Numbered from the stretch's first letter, positions 10,991 through 23,562 are shown. The stretch: DNA of 64,000 bases from Saccharum officinarum (GCA_020631735.1 CM036225.1:63401853-63465852), one strand, 5' to 3'. Numbers and translations are program-made. The notes: generated from the sequence alone by a model not told the origin.

Positions 10991-11520
10991 GAGGGCGCAG
11001 CGGCCATAGCATTTACTCCGATCTTGGATTCTTTCTCCGGGGAGAGACGATCGACCGATGGAGATCGAAGGCTCAGCTCCATCATCTATCGCCACCAGAT
11101 CGAGCACAGCTGCATGGTCAAATAGGTTTCAGGACAGGACGAAACGTACGGCTGGCAGCCGTTGACTGACGCCATGCAAGGCCGGCCGGCATCAAATTTA
11201 AGCACTCTCTCAACTCTCGATCAAGGTCAGCAGTTGAGCACTGGAGATGATCATCTTTACATTGATTGCAGTACTGACTGACAGCCGGGGCAGATGTTAG
11301 ATAGTACTATGCAACAGGAGATGTAGTTGAGGACGATGATCATGTGATGTTTGGCTGCTTGCATAAGCATAGCGTATCATCATCAAAATTGACTTGAGTT
11401 GGATCATTCATCTCGTTCATCATTAATTCATGGAGGGTCGAGCGAGGATGGCTGTTGTGCCAGTAGAGATTAATTGTTGGCGATATATAGCATTCAATTG
11501 CAACAAACTTGTTGCTTGCC

Positions 11521-12870
11521 AGCTACTGCATATTTTTCCTTAGCATATTTTCAAAATATACTGCAAAGGAAACTTTGACCTGCGGCGTAGCTTTGAAAAC
11601 ATTTGACATGGTGTAGCTTTGAAGACCTCAGCAGAAGAAAGAGGTAATCTAAACTAAATAAGTACTAAACTTGAGTTTCTCCCCTTCAATCTATAGCTCG
11701 TAATGTGGTCCCCTGTTTTAGATATATACATTACTGTTGACTCTTTTGGTCAGACTTTGACGGACAAAATATATACTCAACTCCTTAGTATGTAGTACAT
11801 CTGTCATAAAAATATACTTATTTATTAGGCATGCTTATGTTTGTCTATTTACACAAATAATTATTAGAAAAAGATGAATGGTTAAAATATGAGAAAAGTC
11901 AATGATGTTGTATGTTAAGGAGCTCTCTGTATCGCAAATTATAAGACGTTTTGATTTTTTTTTACATATGTCACTTATACTGTGTATCTAAACATAATAT
12001 ATATTTAAGTACATAGCAAAAGGTATGGTATATATCTATAAAAGTCAAAACGTCTTATAATTTGGAACGGTGAGAGTAGCATAAGCTGGTCATCATAGTA
12101 CATTGCATCGTTCATGAGTCAAGGATGCTTGTTGAACCCGTGCATTCAATTCAATTACAGCAAACTCATTTTGTCAGTTACGGCAATTTTCCTAAGGCTT
12201 GGTTTCCTTGGTCTGCCTATTTTTCTTGGTATCTTTTCAAAATATAAAGGCACCAACATTATTTGACAGTGTGCAGTTTTGAAAACTAACTTTGATGTTT
12301 GATCCTAAAAGAAGAAAACACATAAACTAAAATTCAACAGTTCCTCACCTGCAATTTATAGCTCGCAATATAGCCACCATTTTTAAATATATGTTACCAT
12401 TGCTCAGACTTTGACTGACAATATTTATTCATTTTCTAAGTTAAGTATATTTATAGATCTGTCATAAAGAATATTATGCTTGTATATTTACACATATATA
12501 TTTTTAAAAAAGACTCATAGTAAAATGCATTAAAAAGGTAAAAAAATGTTGTGTTTTTAATTTTAAAAATGGAGGGAGTATAAACATCCCAAGACTTGGT
12601 TCCTTAGCTTGGCTATTTTCTTTGGTATCTTTCCAAAATATAAGGCGTCATTTGATGACAATGGTGTACTTCCTTAAAACTAGCTTTCATCCTAGCTAGC
12701 AAAACAAAAGATAAACTAGACTCTTTAATAGTTTCTTCCCTGCAATCTATGGCTCCTAAATATAATTCCTCTATATTTAAATATATGTTACCATTGACTC
12801 TTTGCTCAAACTTTGATCTAGTATTTATTTCATTCCTTAGTTAAGTACCATGCCTTGTATGTTTGTCTAT
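11521..12870 (+). repeat. Diverged tandem triplicate, about 400-bp unit
   Basis: Three blocks (about 11521-11860, 12190-12500 and 12590-12870) repeat one order of motifs: CTTGGTATCTTTTCAAAATATA, an AAGAAG-rich stretch with AAACTAAA, CCTGCAATCTATAGCTC, a TTTAAATATATGTTACCATTG stretch, then TTTGACTGACAATATTTATT. All three are non-coding. A Stowaway element (11921-12078) separates the first two. Confidence 0.65.
11921..12078. mobile_element. Stowaway MITE
   Basis: The left arm GCAAATTATAAGACGTTTTGA is matched by the right arm TCAAAACGTCTTATAATTTG in inverted orientation. This is the classic grass Stowaway core (AAATTATAAGnCGTTTTGAC). Confidence 0.85.
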
Positions 12871-12998
12871 TTGTACAGATATTTTTAGGAAAGACAAATA
12901 GTCACACCAATGAAAAAAGTCATGGTGTCATAAGGGACCAATCTAGGCCTGATGATCACCAATTATACATTTAAAAATAGGTGGGGTCATTAAAAATG

Positions 12999-13246
12999 AT
13001 TCCCTCCGTTCTAAAAAGAATGTAAATCTGGTCTCCCCTGAGGTAAATGAATAACAAGTTTGACTATATTTATATTTTCAAATATATTTATTATGAAAAT
13101 ATATATTTCATGCTTAGTCTAATGATACTTAGTACATATAATAAATATTATTATTATTTATATATATTTGGTCAAACTTGATATTATTTGACTCGTCGGG
13201 AAGCGAGAGTTACATTCTTTTTTGGGGTGAGGCCGTGAGAGAGTAT
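12999..13246. mobile_element. Stowaway-like MITE
   Basis: The left part TCCCTCCGTTCTAAAAAGAATG and the right part GTTACATTCTTTTTTGGGG are inverted partners around an AT-rich core. It lies immediately left of the CACTA element. Confidence 0.55.
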
Positions 13247-13494
13247 TAGCACTATCACTACCGGAGCCGGCTGCTTTGCCGAGGGCCCCAGGCTCTCGGC
13301 AAATTCTCTAAGGCCCTCGGCAAAGCCTTTGCCGAGCGCAGCTCTCGGCAAAGCGCCCTCGGCGAAAATCAGATCGGCAAAGGCTTCTTTGCCGAGAGCC
13401 GTTTATCGGGCACTCGGCAAAGCCTTTGCCGAGTGCCCGACGCTCGGCAAGTCGCGATATTTTTCGTGCAAAATTCGCGGCTACACGATCGGCA

Positions 13495-13540
13495 GGATTC
13501 GAACTCGTGACCTCTCCCTCACGCGATACCTACTCTGCCA
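13495..13540 (-). other. tRNA-like pol III A/B box pair in CACTA element 1
   Basis: On the minus strand TGGCAGAGTAGG (13529-13540) resembles a tRNA D-arm/A box. GTTCGAATCC (13495-13504) matches the T-loop/B box consensus GGTTCGANNCC closely. The spacing of about 25 bases is short but within what pol III promoters use. The T stem is not well paired, so this is a relic or a chance match, not a tRNA gene. Confidence 0.35.
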
Positions 13541-13649
13541 CGTGCACTACACACTCACATGCGTCTATATGTCGTTTCAGTTACTCAAATATTATACTAA
13601 ACCAAGTGAAAATTGATTGTTTGAGACCCTAAACGAATTCAAATCAAAA

Positions 13650-14160
13650 GGTTGTCAACTACAAAGTTTCATAACTTTTCGAGCTCTACATTTTTTATAT
13701 AGAAAGTTTTTCCATCCGAGGTCTTTTGAAAAATTCAAATTTTAAAATTTTAAATTTCAAACGTAGTTTTGCATGACAATATGAATTCAAATGAAAAAGT
13801 GGTCAACTACAATGTTTCATAACTTTTCGAGATCTACAAACTTCATTTAGGAAGTTTTTCCATCCGAGGTATTTTGAAAAATTTGAATTTTAAAATTTTG
13901 AATTTCAAACGTAGTTTTGCACGACAAGATGAATTCAAATGAAAAAGTGGTCAACTACAATGTTTTATAACTTTTCGAGATCTACAAACTTCATTTAGAA
14001 AGTTTTTCCATCCAAGGTCTTTTGAAAAATTCAAATTTTAAATTTTTAAAATTTTGAATTTCAAACGTAGTTTTGCATGACAAGATGAATTCAAATTAAA
14101 AAGTGGTCAACTACAATATTTCATAACCTTTCAAGATCTACAAACTTCATTTAGGAAGTT
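13650..14160 (+). repeat. 148-156 bp tandem array inside CACTA element 1
   Basis: About three and a half units each contain GTCAACTACAAT, CATAACTTTTCGAGATCTAC, GGAAGTTTTTCCATCCGAGG and TTTGAAAAATTCAAATTTT. Successive GTCAACTAC positions are near 13653, 13801, 13949 and 14105. A diverged form of the same unit is in CACTA element 2 (about 51640-52000). Confidence 0.85.
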
Positions 14161-14819
14161 TTTCCATCTGAAATTGTGGTGCTAACATTGTTCACAAATC
14201 TTATATATCTCTCTTATAGTTTCATGAAACTACATGAGAGACATAAAGATTTTGTGAACAACATAATTATTACTTTGTCGAATGAAGAAATGACCAATAT
14301 AAAGTTTGTAGATCATGAGAAGTTATGAAACTTTGTAGTTGAAAACTTTTTTATTTGAATTCGTTTAGGGCACTAAAACGTGGTTTGAAAAATTGCTTTG
14401 CCGAGTGTTTTACTTTGGCACTCGGCAAAGAAGCCTTTGCCGAGTGTTTTTTTTGGCACTCGGCAAAGACCGAGTGTTTTTTATTTGACACTCGGTAAAG
14501 CCTTCTTTGCCGAGTGTTTTTTATTTGGCTCTCGGCAAAGCCTTCTTTGTCGAGCGCCCAAAAAAAACGCTCAGCAAAGCCTCCGGCGTTCGGCAAAGAA
14601 ACAGATTCCGATAGTGTATATACTGTAATCTTTTATCGAAATTTTCAAAATTCGTCAGCTGACCACGCAAGTGGCAATAGCTGTAGCCGCACCTCGGGTG
14701 CATAAACATAGATTTCAAGAGTATTGTTCCTTCTTTGATCATGATTAGTGGATATTATTACTTGCTGCTCAAAGATTGCAAATGTGTATGATGAATAACC
14801 TTGAAATGCATATGCAACT

Positions 14820-15081
14820 TACTACCTCCGTTCATAAAAGAATGGAATTATGAGAACCGAGCCTGTTAAACTAACTCAAGTTTTGATCAAGTTTATAGTA
14901 AATAGTATTAGTATTTATGTCTCTAAATAAATTTATTATAAAAATGTATTCCATAACTAATCTAATGATAGTTATTTTGTCTCATGAGTATTAATACTTT
15001 TTCATATAATTTTAGTCAAAGCTTAAACTGTTTGGCTCATCGAAATGTGAGAATTGCATTTTTTTGTGGACGGAGGGAGTA
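14820..15081. mobile_element. Stowaway-like MITE
   Basis: The left end TACTACCTCCGTTCATAAAAG and the right end GTGGACGGAGGGAGTA form an inverted repeat edged by TA. The core is AT-rich. Confidence 0.75.
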
Positions 15082-16401
15082 CGAAACAAAGGAGACTGAG
15101 GGTGTACTTACTCTATGTTTAGAAATTATTATTGTTTGAAATAAATACATATTTGGAAGAAATTATGCCATATTCCTCCAAGCCATTCCCTTTAATATTT
15201 TTTTAAACAAACGAAAGGCCCATGATCCATGGATAGCTGGCTAGCATATGTTGGAGACAATACACAATCAAACACAAGATTTGCTTGGTTACACTGATGC
15301 TGGTCACTGTAGCGCAAGATGACAAGAGATGATGTCACAACTGAGAGAGGTATTTCTCTTTCTGAATTCTAATGCATGCCTTTGTTCTCATCAAGAATAC
15401 AAAACTCCGAATCGAAGATGATGCAGACGGAGGAGATCATGCGATCCACGAACCACGATCGATGGTGCCACAAAAAACATAGTACGTGTACGAACAAGTA
15501 TATATAAAACTCTTATAAAAAAAAGTATATATAAAACTGAAAGCATAGTACGTGTGCAAACAAGTATATAAAAAAACTAAAGGATAAGATAGCCCACAGC
15601 AAGTCAGGTAAGCTGCACGCCGATTGCCTTTTGCAGGTGTGACCAAGGCAGATGGTATCTGAATCCTCATAGCTGAAAAGACTGATCAGATCGCAATGTG
15701 CAGAAGGCATAAGCACATAAACCACGACATTGCGCCACATAGTGCAACACACCTTAATTTGTTCTCAAGTCCAAAGTGAACATCATGTATCACCCTTGGT
15801 TTCCAATTAATTAGTACCCTTCACCATGTATCTAGAAAAGCCAAACCACCTACAATTTAGAACGGAAGGAATCCTAAATTATTATACTAATGATGCCATA
15901 TGTTACAAGACAAAATTTTAACACATTTTTTTGTGTACAGGCCGTCAAAGTTTTAAAGCTTGATTGCACAAATTTATGCTAAATCCAGATTCGTCTAATA
16001 ACGAAGAGAATATTTATGATTTGAAAGCTTTTAAAGTTTTGTAGCACTCATCACCGATCGTAAAATAAAATCTAAATTGAAATGGAGAGAATATTTGATA
16101 GCACGTACTTAATGAACGCTCTGGCGTATATATGCTACTAGTTCATCAGCTAGCATGCACAGACAGATATGTATGCAGCAGAATTAAAGCAGCTTTACAT
16201 GAAAACAGCAATCTAATCAGCTTTGTTTGCCACACTAAGCCTGTATTATATTGCCTAATGCAAGCTAATGGTGATTACTTCACACAATTGCTAAAGAATA
16301 TAAAATATCGCTGCTTAGCCGCATGCTACATTTGGGAAACAGTATTGCCTACACTAGTTGCTGCTGGTCAAGTTTTGGAAACCACAAGGCTTTCTTTATT
16401 G
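15082..16401. other. Gene-free stretch with a small tandem duplication
   Basis: No gene recognised. Near 15478-15580 the motif CATAGTACGTG...AACAAGTATATA occurs twice in tandem. The last part, GTTGCTGCTGGTCAAGTTTTG (about 16358-16378), matches sequence near 22105. That identifies it as the left flank of the solo LTR's insertion site. Confidence 0.5.
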
Positions 16402-16406
16402 TAAAG

Positions 16407-19400
16407 TGTGGCAGAACCTCCTAAATAATATGGCCCACATGTACTTGTCATCGTCTTAAAAACTTCTAACAACCATACATGTGTACCACAAAACTTGAGA
16501 AGTCTGTCGGGTGTCCTCAGGAAACCCGAATCATCCACATTTTACAACTCACACAGGATCAACAAAGAAGTAACTACAACATTACAACATTTGTTACAAA
16601 ACTATACATCAGAGTGTGGAAGAATAACAAAAGATTTACAAATCATGATTAAGTTAACTTTTTACAAACTTAACTTAAATGGCGGAAGTCGAGTAAAACT
16701 ACAGAAGACAACTTAGGTAGAGCACCTAAGTCAGGAGAAGATAACCAGATCATATCGAACCCACCGATATGACCTGACTAGCAGCACCAGTCAGCACCTG
16801 CAACAGAGGTTAACAAACCCTGAGTACTCAATTGTACTCCGCAAGACTTACACGACGAAAAGAAAAGACTCCAAGGATATGCTGGCTTTAAGGGAAGTAG
16901 TAGAGCTAGAAAAGAGGAGTTTTACAGAAAAACTTACTACAAGTGGATCCTTACTTTCAATGTTTTAGTCAAGTTTTAGCATCAATTTTAGTGAAGCTTA
17001 TCATAGATAGATTTCCACATATTCTATCTCAATCAGTTGTATTAAGCATCACATCTCATATTTTTTTGTCTCATTTCCACAATCACCATGTACCATTGTT
17101 AACTACGATGATGAACAGAGAATCGAGTCTCCATAATCGAGGAGCAGCGACGATTCGAACCGATTATACCCAGCCAGGGATCCCTAACCACACGAGATAT
17201 GTAGGACTCTAACCTACATAAATCAACCTTCACTCGGATCCTCCAAAACGTGACCAGGTCCAGCGCCACCCGAGAGTACAGTACACCTCCAATCCAGCCC
17301 TTGGCTACGAGGGTACACACTACTCTCGTCATCTCTCCACTCCCAGTACGCGGTTGGCCGTTCACATGTTGGCGTTACCGAGGTCTTAGGCTTACCGGAG
17401 CATGTGGCCAGTTGCAAATTCTCGACGCACACAATTCAATCAATAATACGGTCCTTAATCGACACAGACGGAAACACTACATTGAGACTCCTTTCCCGAT
17501 GCAAGTTACCCGACCGGTCTCAGCTTAATATTACCGTATTCATATTCATATGCTCTCATGACCCGTCATTAGGTCAGGAGAAGCAAAGGTAAACCTGTTT
17601 CTCGCGAACGATGAAACCACCATTCGACTTCTACCGAAGTCTAAGCATTACTAAGCATAAGAGATCGACTTACATATATTAGTGGGATATCATCTGGATA
17701 TAAGTGTAGATCAAGGTAATCATGCAGCAACGGTATCAACCAACTCCTACTAACTTAATGCACATTACACTAGACTTAAAGTGTAATAAAGCATTTATGA
17801 AATAGAAGAGTAGTTGTATGTTCGGGGCTTGTCTGCGTTGCAGCGGTGGTTAGTTCTCGTAGAAGTCAAGTTCGACACCAACACCTCGGGTGGATCACCT
17901 TCTCTGAAGCTTGATCGACATGATTCAAAACGCTCTTACATAAACTACACGTATACAAATGATGTGAGGCTTAATATGATGGAATGCATGCCATGATGCA
18001 TGATGTCTGATGATGAACAAGGCATAGCATATAAGAGACATTTAGAAAGGATAAACATTAGTTATCTATTTGAGTACAACTTTCCTTCGCGGTACAGTTG
18101 TAATCCAATAAAATTATTAAATAACTTTAATCACATTAAGATGTTGTTAAGAAAACTACTTAACTTTACTTTTTACCCAAGAGGTTACATCTAATAAACA
18201 AGTAAGTCTATCACAAGACCACTAATTACTTACACAAGAAATCATTAACCATTAATGATCCATGTTAAACACATTAATTATCATTAACAAATTATAGTTA
18301 ACAAGTTAATCGTGAGCTCAAGCAACTCAATAAGATGCCATAGATCATCGCATGTTGATATCCAAGGTCAACAAGCAATCTCAAAGTCACACAAATCCTA
18401 AATTATCAGGTTAAACACATGTTTAATTAATTAACTAATTAAGACAGAAATTAAGAATAAAATAAATTTTATTCAATTAAGCCCAAACTTTTTCTACAGA
18501 TTAGTCTTACCCTAAAACAGTACCAAAAATTAATTTCATGATTTTTGGACTTTTATTTCAATTACTAAAATTCATGGAAGTTGCATTTAATAATTAATGG
18601 AGCTAATTAAATCACATACAAAAAGTAATCAAAATTAGCATTTAATATTTTTTCTAAATAATACACAGTACAGAGAGGTTACTCAAAAAATTTTACCATT
18701 TTTTAGAATTCTAAATAAATTTACAACAAAATAAACAAAACACGTTACTATTTAATATTTTCAGAAAAAGGAAAAACGAAAATCTTCACCTGGGGCCGGC
18801 TCCCTTCTCCTTCCCTTCGATCGTCCCAGCCAGACACGTGCGCGTGGCCCGCCAGCACCCGCACGCTCCTCCTTTCCCCGGCCCAACTGACCGGTCGGCC
18901 CAGCTCGGTGAGAACGGCCTGAGGCCAAAATCGGCTCAAGGCCGAGCTGGGTGCGGTGCACCGCCGTTCACCGACGGTGGCTCGTCGCCAGCGGCTCCTC
19001 TGGCAGGACTGAGAGGCTTGGCGTGCTCAGGGTGCTCACACGAACCGGCTCAGGGGGAAAACGAGGTGGTTAGGGCTAAGAGCGGAGCTCGACGCCGGCC
19101 ATGGCGGTCCGGGCGGAGTGGCGGCGATGCGCTAAGCACGACAAGGCAAGAGGGACGGATTTGAGAGGTCGAGCAGCATCAGTGGTGTACCGTGAACCTG
19201 CTCGACTACTCAGTGGAGCGAGGGAGGTGGTGAAGGGAGCTGGCCACGGTGAGGTGGGCTATGGCGGCGGCGTGGTGTTCCGGCAGACGCGGTGGCGCGG
19301 CCACCTCAGGCAAGGCTAGGTGTTGCGGTTGGGTTAGCGGGGTGCGTCATGGCGATGCGGAGCTGCTGGGAAGAATAATTGCGCGGAGGCGTTGAGGCGG

Positions 19401-20786
19401 TGGTGAATTTCCTCGGCGAACCGAGCTCACCGGCGACAGACAGAGAAATGGAAGAAGGAAAACGGCGGTCGGCTTCGCGTGATAAAGACGAGGACGCGGC
19501 TTCTGGACGATCCAGCTCGTGCTTGGACTCAACACGTGGGCTGCTGCATGTTGCCATGCGCGGAAATGGTGGAGAAGGGTGGCGACGGTTCACCGGCGAG
19601 GCAGGCCGAGAAGCAGCTCGGTGACACCCTGCTGTTGGAGATCAATTTGAATTAATTACGAAAATGCCACTGATGAAATTTTATAAATTACTCTCAAATT
19701 TTCCAAAGAAGTTGAAAATCTGTAAAAACAAAAGTTGCTCCATTTTCCAAGTTCTACAACTTTCTCAATATAAACATTTCCAAATTCGGCCTAGATTTTG
19801 AAATTTGAATTTGAATTGAAAAGGGGACATTTTCTATAATCTGTAAATCCAAAATTACTTTGAATTTTATATTGAAACTTCAAAAACTCAAAATACCAAA
19901 GTTGTACATATAGGTAAGACCCACAACTTTTCTATTCAAAACATTTTCAAATTATGCCTCCATTTTGAAATTGGAAAGGGGAGATGAAAAGGGGTCAAAT
20001 TTAAGATTTGAATCTTTTCAAAATTACTCCAAAATTTTCACAGAAACTTTGAAAACTCAAAACACCAAACTTGTAGCCCTTGAAAAGATCTACAAACTTG
20101 GTTTTAAACTTTTTCCCAAATTTTGCTTAGATTTTGAATGATTCAAAAAGAGGTAAAATTAGGGTTTTGCATTTCAGGGTTTTCGAAAAGATTTCAAATT
20201 GAAACTTGATGTTATTTTAATTGGTGATTATTTAGTGATCAAACCATCATCCAAGGGCATCATTGAGTCAAGCATCACATGTTTGACCAAATGCCACTCT
20301 TGGTTGACCGAGTTGACTTTTAAAAATCTTTTAATAATTCCCCAAATTTGAATTCAAATTCGACTTGGAAAACTTGCGACAAGTTTTGGATTCCAAATTT
20401 AAACTCAAACTTGAAGCTCCATTTTAAACATGTTTGACTTACAAAATTTTATTGAGCCTTGATTCCATATTATAAAGCACATTTAACACTACTACTTTTA
20501 TTTAAACAAAACTTTATTTGCTTAAGCCAATTCTCATATATAAATTCATAAAGAACCTAATGTATCAACATGCCATCATTTCATGGGATTAACTAAAATA
20601 CCAGATTTGCAATATGTGAACATGACAAAGAAACATATGAAACATGTCATATGGCAACATTACATATGCAACATATGATATCTATTATTGCAATATGAAT
20701 GCATTTATGGCATAACACTTGATACTTATGCTTGATGATGCATCATTATCATATTTTAATTATTTCTTAACATCTGGGATGTTACT
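16407..20786. mobile_element. Solo LTR of an LTR retrotransposon (TSD TAAAG)
   Basis: The element starts TGTGGCAGAACCTCC and ends CTGGGATGTTACT. The last base departs from the usual CA. Both flanks carry TAAAG (16402-16406 and 20787-20791). The flanking sequences are joined without it in a paralogous stretch near 22105-22175. No gag or pol coding is visible. The segment containing AACAAACCCTGAGTACTCAA near 16815 recurs at about 45434, inside another LTR fragment. The length of about 4.4 kb suggests a Ty3/gypsy family with long LTRs. The GC-rich part near 18790-19620 gives misleading open frames on both strands. Confidence 0.82.
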
Positions 20787-21043
20787 TAAAGGAGATGCAT
20801 TGCGGCATTAGGACTCAGATGCTGAGTCAGCTATGTGTACGTGCAGATGCTTTACTGTGTTTTTGTCGGCTTGACCTCAGACTTGTCACTCACCAACAGC
20901 TGTAGAGTGATGGTGAAAATATGTCGTTGCTGATTGTAGTTAAAGGGTTAAATAATGTAAGTTCACCATTCTTCTTGTTGGAAACAAGTCAGTTCATCAG
21001 CTACTAAATGTTGGCGAGTTGTTGATTATATGCATTTATCAAG

Positions 21044-21146
21044 TACACCCCTCCATCCCAAAAAGAGTCCAAATTCATAGCTAAATGGCACTCTTTTTGC
21101 TGTCCAATTTCATAGCTAGAATGACACTCTTTTTGGACAGAGAGTG
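21044..21146. mobile_element. Short MITE
   Basis: The left part CTCCATCCCAAAAAGAGTCC and the right part ACACTCTTTTTGGACAGAGAG form an inverted repeat of about 100 bp overall. The inner motif AATTTCATAGCTA is repeated. Confidence 0.55.
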
Positions 21147-21165
21147 CATGCTTGATCATTTAATA

Positions 21166-21329
21166 TACTCTCTACATTCCAAATTGGAAGTTATTTTGGC
21201 TTTTCGAACTATATAGTTTTTGTTATGCACGTAGATATACACTATCTCTAGATGCATAATAAAAAATATCATGTCTAGATATACACCTAGAAAAGTCAAA
21301 ACGACCTAGAGTTTGAAATGGAGGGAGTA
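21166..21329. mobile_element. Stowaway MITE
   Basis: The left arm TACTCTCTACATTCCAAATTG and the right arm GTTTGAAATGGAGGGAGTA, with internal TTATTTTGGCTTTTCGA against AAAAGTCAAAACGACC, form a Stowaway-type inverted repeat with TA edges. Confidence 0.8.
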
Positions 21330-22417
21330 GATAGTAACTTATAAGAATTATAGATAGTCTACAAAACATAATTTGATTACTGGATTTCTGACATAACTTG
21401 ATTACTGGATTTCTAACATAAGTTGATTACTGGGTTTCTAACAAACATATTTCAGAAGTATTTTCTAACACAAAATCTATTGATCATGTAGTCACCTAAA
21501 CACATACTCATATATACGCTTCTATAATTCGTAACAATTTATTCATTATTAAGCTAAAAGGATGTAATTAAACATACATTTTAGGAAAACACTTACTCCT
21601 CCTCCTCCTCCTCATACAATGCATACAATGCTCATCAGAACATGCATGGAATTTTGGTCTAGTAACGCCATATAGTTTCTCGAATACGCATACTGAAAAG
21701 GACATATGAAATGACATATAATGTGCATCATTATTCTTTTGTTAGGCATAAAATTCCTAGCAAATCTTAGAGCATTTCATGCAGCTGCTAAAGAAAAGCC
21801 TCATAATTAAGAGCCTCACATAAGATATACACCCAATCAAATTGCCCTAAATTAATAAAGTCACTAACCTTGTGTCACACCTTACCTTCTCATATTCTCA
21901 AGAACTTAAGGATGGTCATCCGCATACTTTATCATCATCTTACAACATTGCACACTACTCAACATTTCCCTTTTGTTATTACATGGCTGAACGCACTTAA
22001 TGGAGATTCCTATCAGTCAAGAAAACATTAAACAACCAAGGAGATGTGTTAAAAATAACCTATCGCAACTCCCACATGCCTTAATTTGGAAGTATCTTTC
22101 TCAGTCACTACGTGTTGCTGGTCAATTTTTAGAAACAACTAGGTTTAATTTTCTGAAAAAGGAGATGCATTAACGTGCATGATGATGAGCGCAAGTGCTA
22201 ACCTAGGACAGCGCTATTTGTTTGTTGTAAACCGGGACCAAATTGGTGGCTTGTGTCTAGTGTTTAGTGTAGTGGCGTGTGTGCGCCTCCCTAGCTGTCT
22301 TGGTACTTTATTTCTTATAATATATCATCTATCAAGGCAGCTCCAACCATTGGCATTTAAGCTGGCTCTAAGTATTTTTCCTCATATTTTAATAGAAGAT
22401 AGAGAAAAGCTAGCTCT

Positions 22418-23122
22418 CAGTGCTACACAAAATCTTTTGCACAGCGTTTTCAAAATGACCTCGGAGGTGGGCGGCCCGGTTGCCCGCCTCGGTTATTCGA
22501 GGCAGAAAACCGGGCAGCAACCGCCTCGGTTAATACATTAACCGAGGCATGCATTATAAAATAACCACCTCGGATAATAAGTATTAATCGAGGCAAGCAT
22601 TGTAACATAACCGCCTCAGTAAATTATTAACCGAGGCGGGCATTGTAAAATAACCGCCTCGGTAAATCAGGCCTAGCCCGCTAGCCCACACTAGCCCACT
22701 ATATATTCAGGACTTAGGGTTTTCTTCTCCTCCACTTGCTCTCTCTCTCTCTCAGCGGCGCCCGCAGCTGAGCGAGTTGCGACTCCCATGACTCCACCCT
22801 CCCTCCCTCCACTTTCTCCCTCCCTCCACTAGTCCACTCTCTCCCTTGCACCTCCCAAGTAGATCCCGGCGAGCCCAATGTCCTCTCCCTCAGATCCTGC
22901 TGGCATGCCCCTTCCTCTCTCCGGCGGGCGGCGGGCCTCGGCGCGTGCGGCCCTGCCCCGACGTTCCGGCCCTGGCGTGCGGCGTCCTGGCGGCGCGCGA
23001 GCCGGTCAGCTTCCTCCCTGCGGCGCAGACGCGCGAGGTGGCCCGCTCACTCACGGCGGCGCTCAGGAACCGGTGGCGGCGCGGCGAGTTAGACCTAGCG
23101 GCCAAATCCATCCTCAAGCAGG

Positions 23123-23157
<35 letters not shown>

Positions 23158-23562
23158 TCTACTCTCCGTCTCCCTCTCTCACAATTCGTCTCCTTGCAGA
23201 TCTAGATCCAGATCCAAGGCGACGGCGGCACGGCGGGCGGACAGACGGCTTCAATCTACTCTCTCTCTCTCTCAAGCGGCGACTCCCCAAGAGGCGGATC
23301 TGGTGGAGGGCACTAGCGCTGCGGTTCACGGTGGCGGAAACGGGCTCGCCGGTGGGCTCAGAAACGGGCTCGCTGGCGGGCTCTGGGCTTTTTTGTTTTT
23401 TAATCCATTAACCAAGGCGGGCATTTGTAAGGCGCCGAGGCGGGCAAGGCAACCGCAATCGTAGTTCACGGATTAACCGTGACCTTTGGACGGAGGCGGT
23501 TGCCTTTGCTCGCCTCGGAAAATAAAAAGTGCCCGCCTCGCGTTAAGTTTATTGTAGTAGTG
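22418..23562 (+). mobile_element. Gene-capturing CACTA-like element (copy 2)
   Basis: The right end reads TTAAGTTTATTGTAGTAGTG, finishing at 23562. The left end CAGTGCTACACAAAATC is a degenerate match to its reverse complement CACTACTACAATAAAC. Subterminal regions carry CCGAGGCGGGC/GCCCGCCTCGG repeats in both orientations. The interior (about 22710-23330) has a CT-rich leader, a GC-rich exon-like part ending CTCAAGCAG, a donor-like GTCTCC, a CT-repeat intron-like part and an acceptor-like TTGCAG. A conserved frame in both copies encodes the pattern ALRNRWRR..., then AAKS(I/V)LKQ, just before the putative donor. The source gene is not recognised. No convincing 3-bp target duplication is visible. 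Confidence 0.65.

Larger units (their letters stand above)
13256..14616. mobile_element. Non-autonomous CACTA element 1 (TSD TAT)
   Basis: The ends are CACTACCGGAG and TCCGATAGTG, flanked by the 3-bp duplication TAT (13253-13255 and 14617-14619), as expected for CACTA transposons. Subterminal regions contain many direct and inverted copies of TTTGCCGAGTG and CTCGGCAAAG. The interior holds a tandem array (about 13650-14160). An inverted repeat pairs CCCTAAACGAATTCAAAT near 13627 with ATTTGAATTCGTTTAGGG near 14356. A tRNA-like segment lies near 13495-13540. No transposase is present. The open frames rich in AECxxxLGKA are translations of the terminal motif, not genes. Confidence 0.95.
20792..22417. 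other. Gene-free stretch with two MITEs and an LTR empty site
   Basis: Contains MITEs at 21044-21146 and 21166-21329. It also holds a short CTC run near 21598 and, near 22100-22180, sequence paralogous to both flanks of the solo LTR. No gene is supported. Confidence 0.5.

Noticed and set aside
13329..13616. Frames rich in LGKAFAEC-like repeats in the CACTA elements
   Set aside because: They translate the TTTGCCGAGTG subterminal repeats.
22179..22541. A 120-codon plus-strand frame
   Set aside because: It runs into the CACTA-like terminal repeats and has no recognisable domain.
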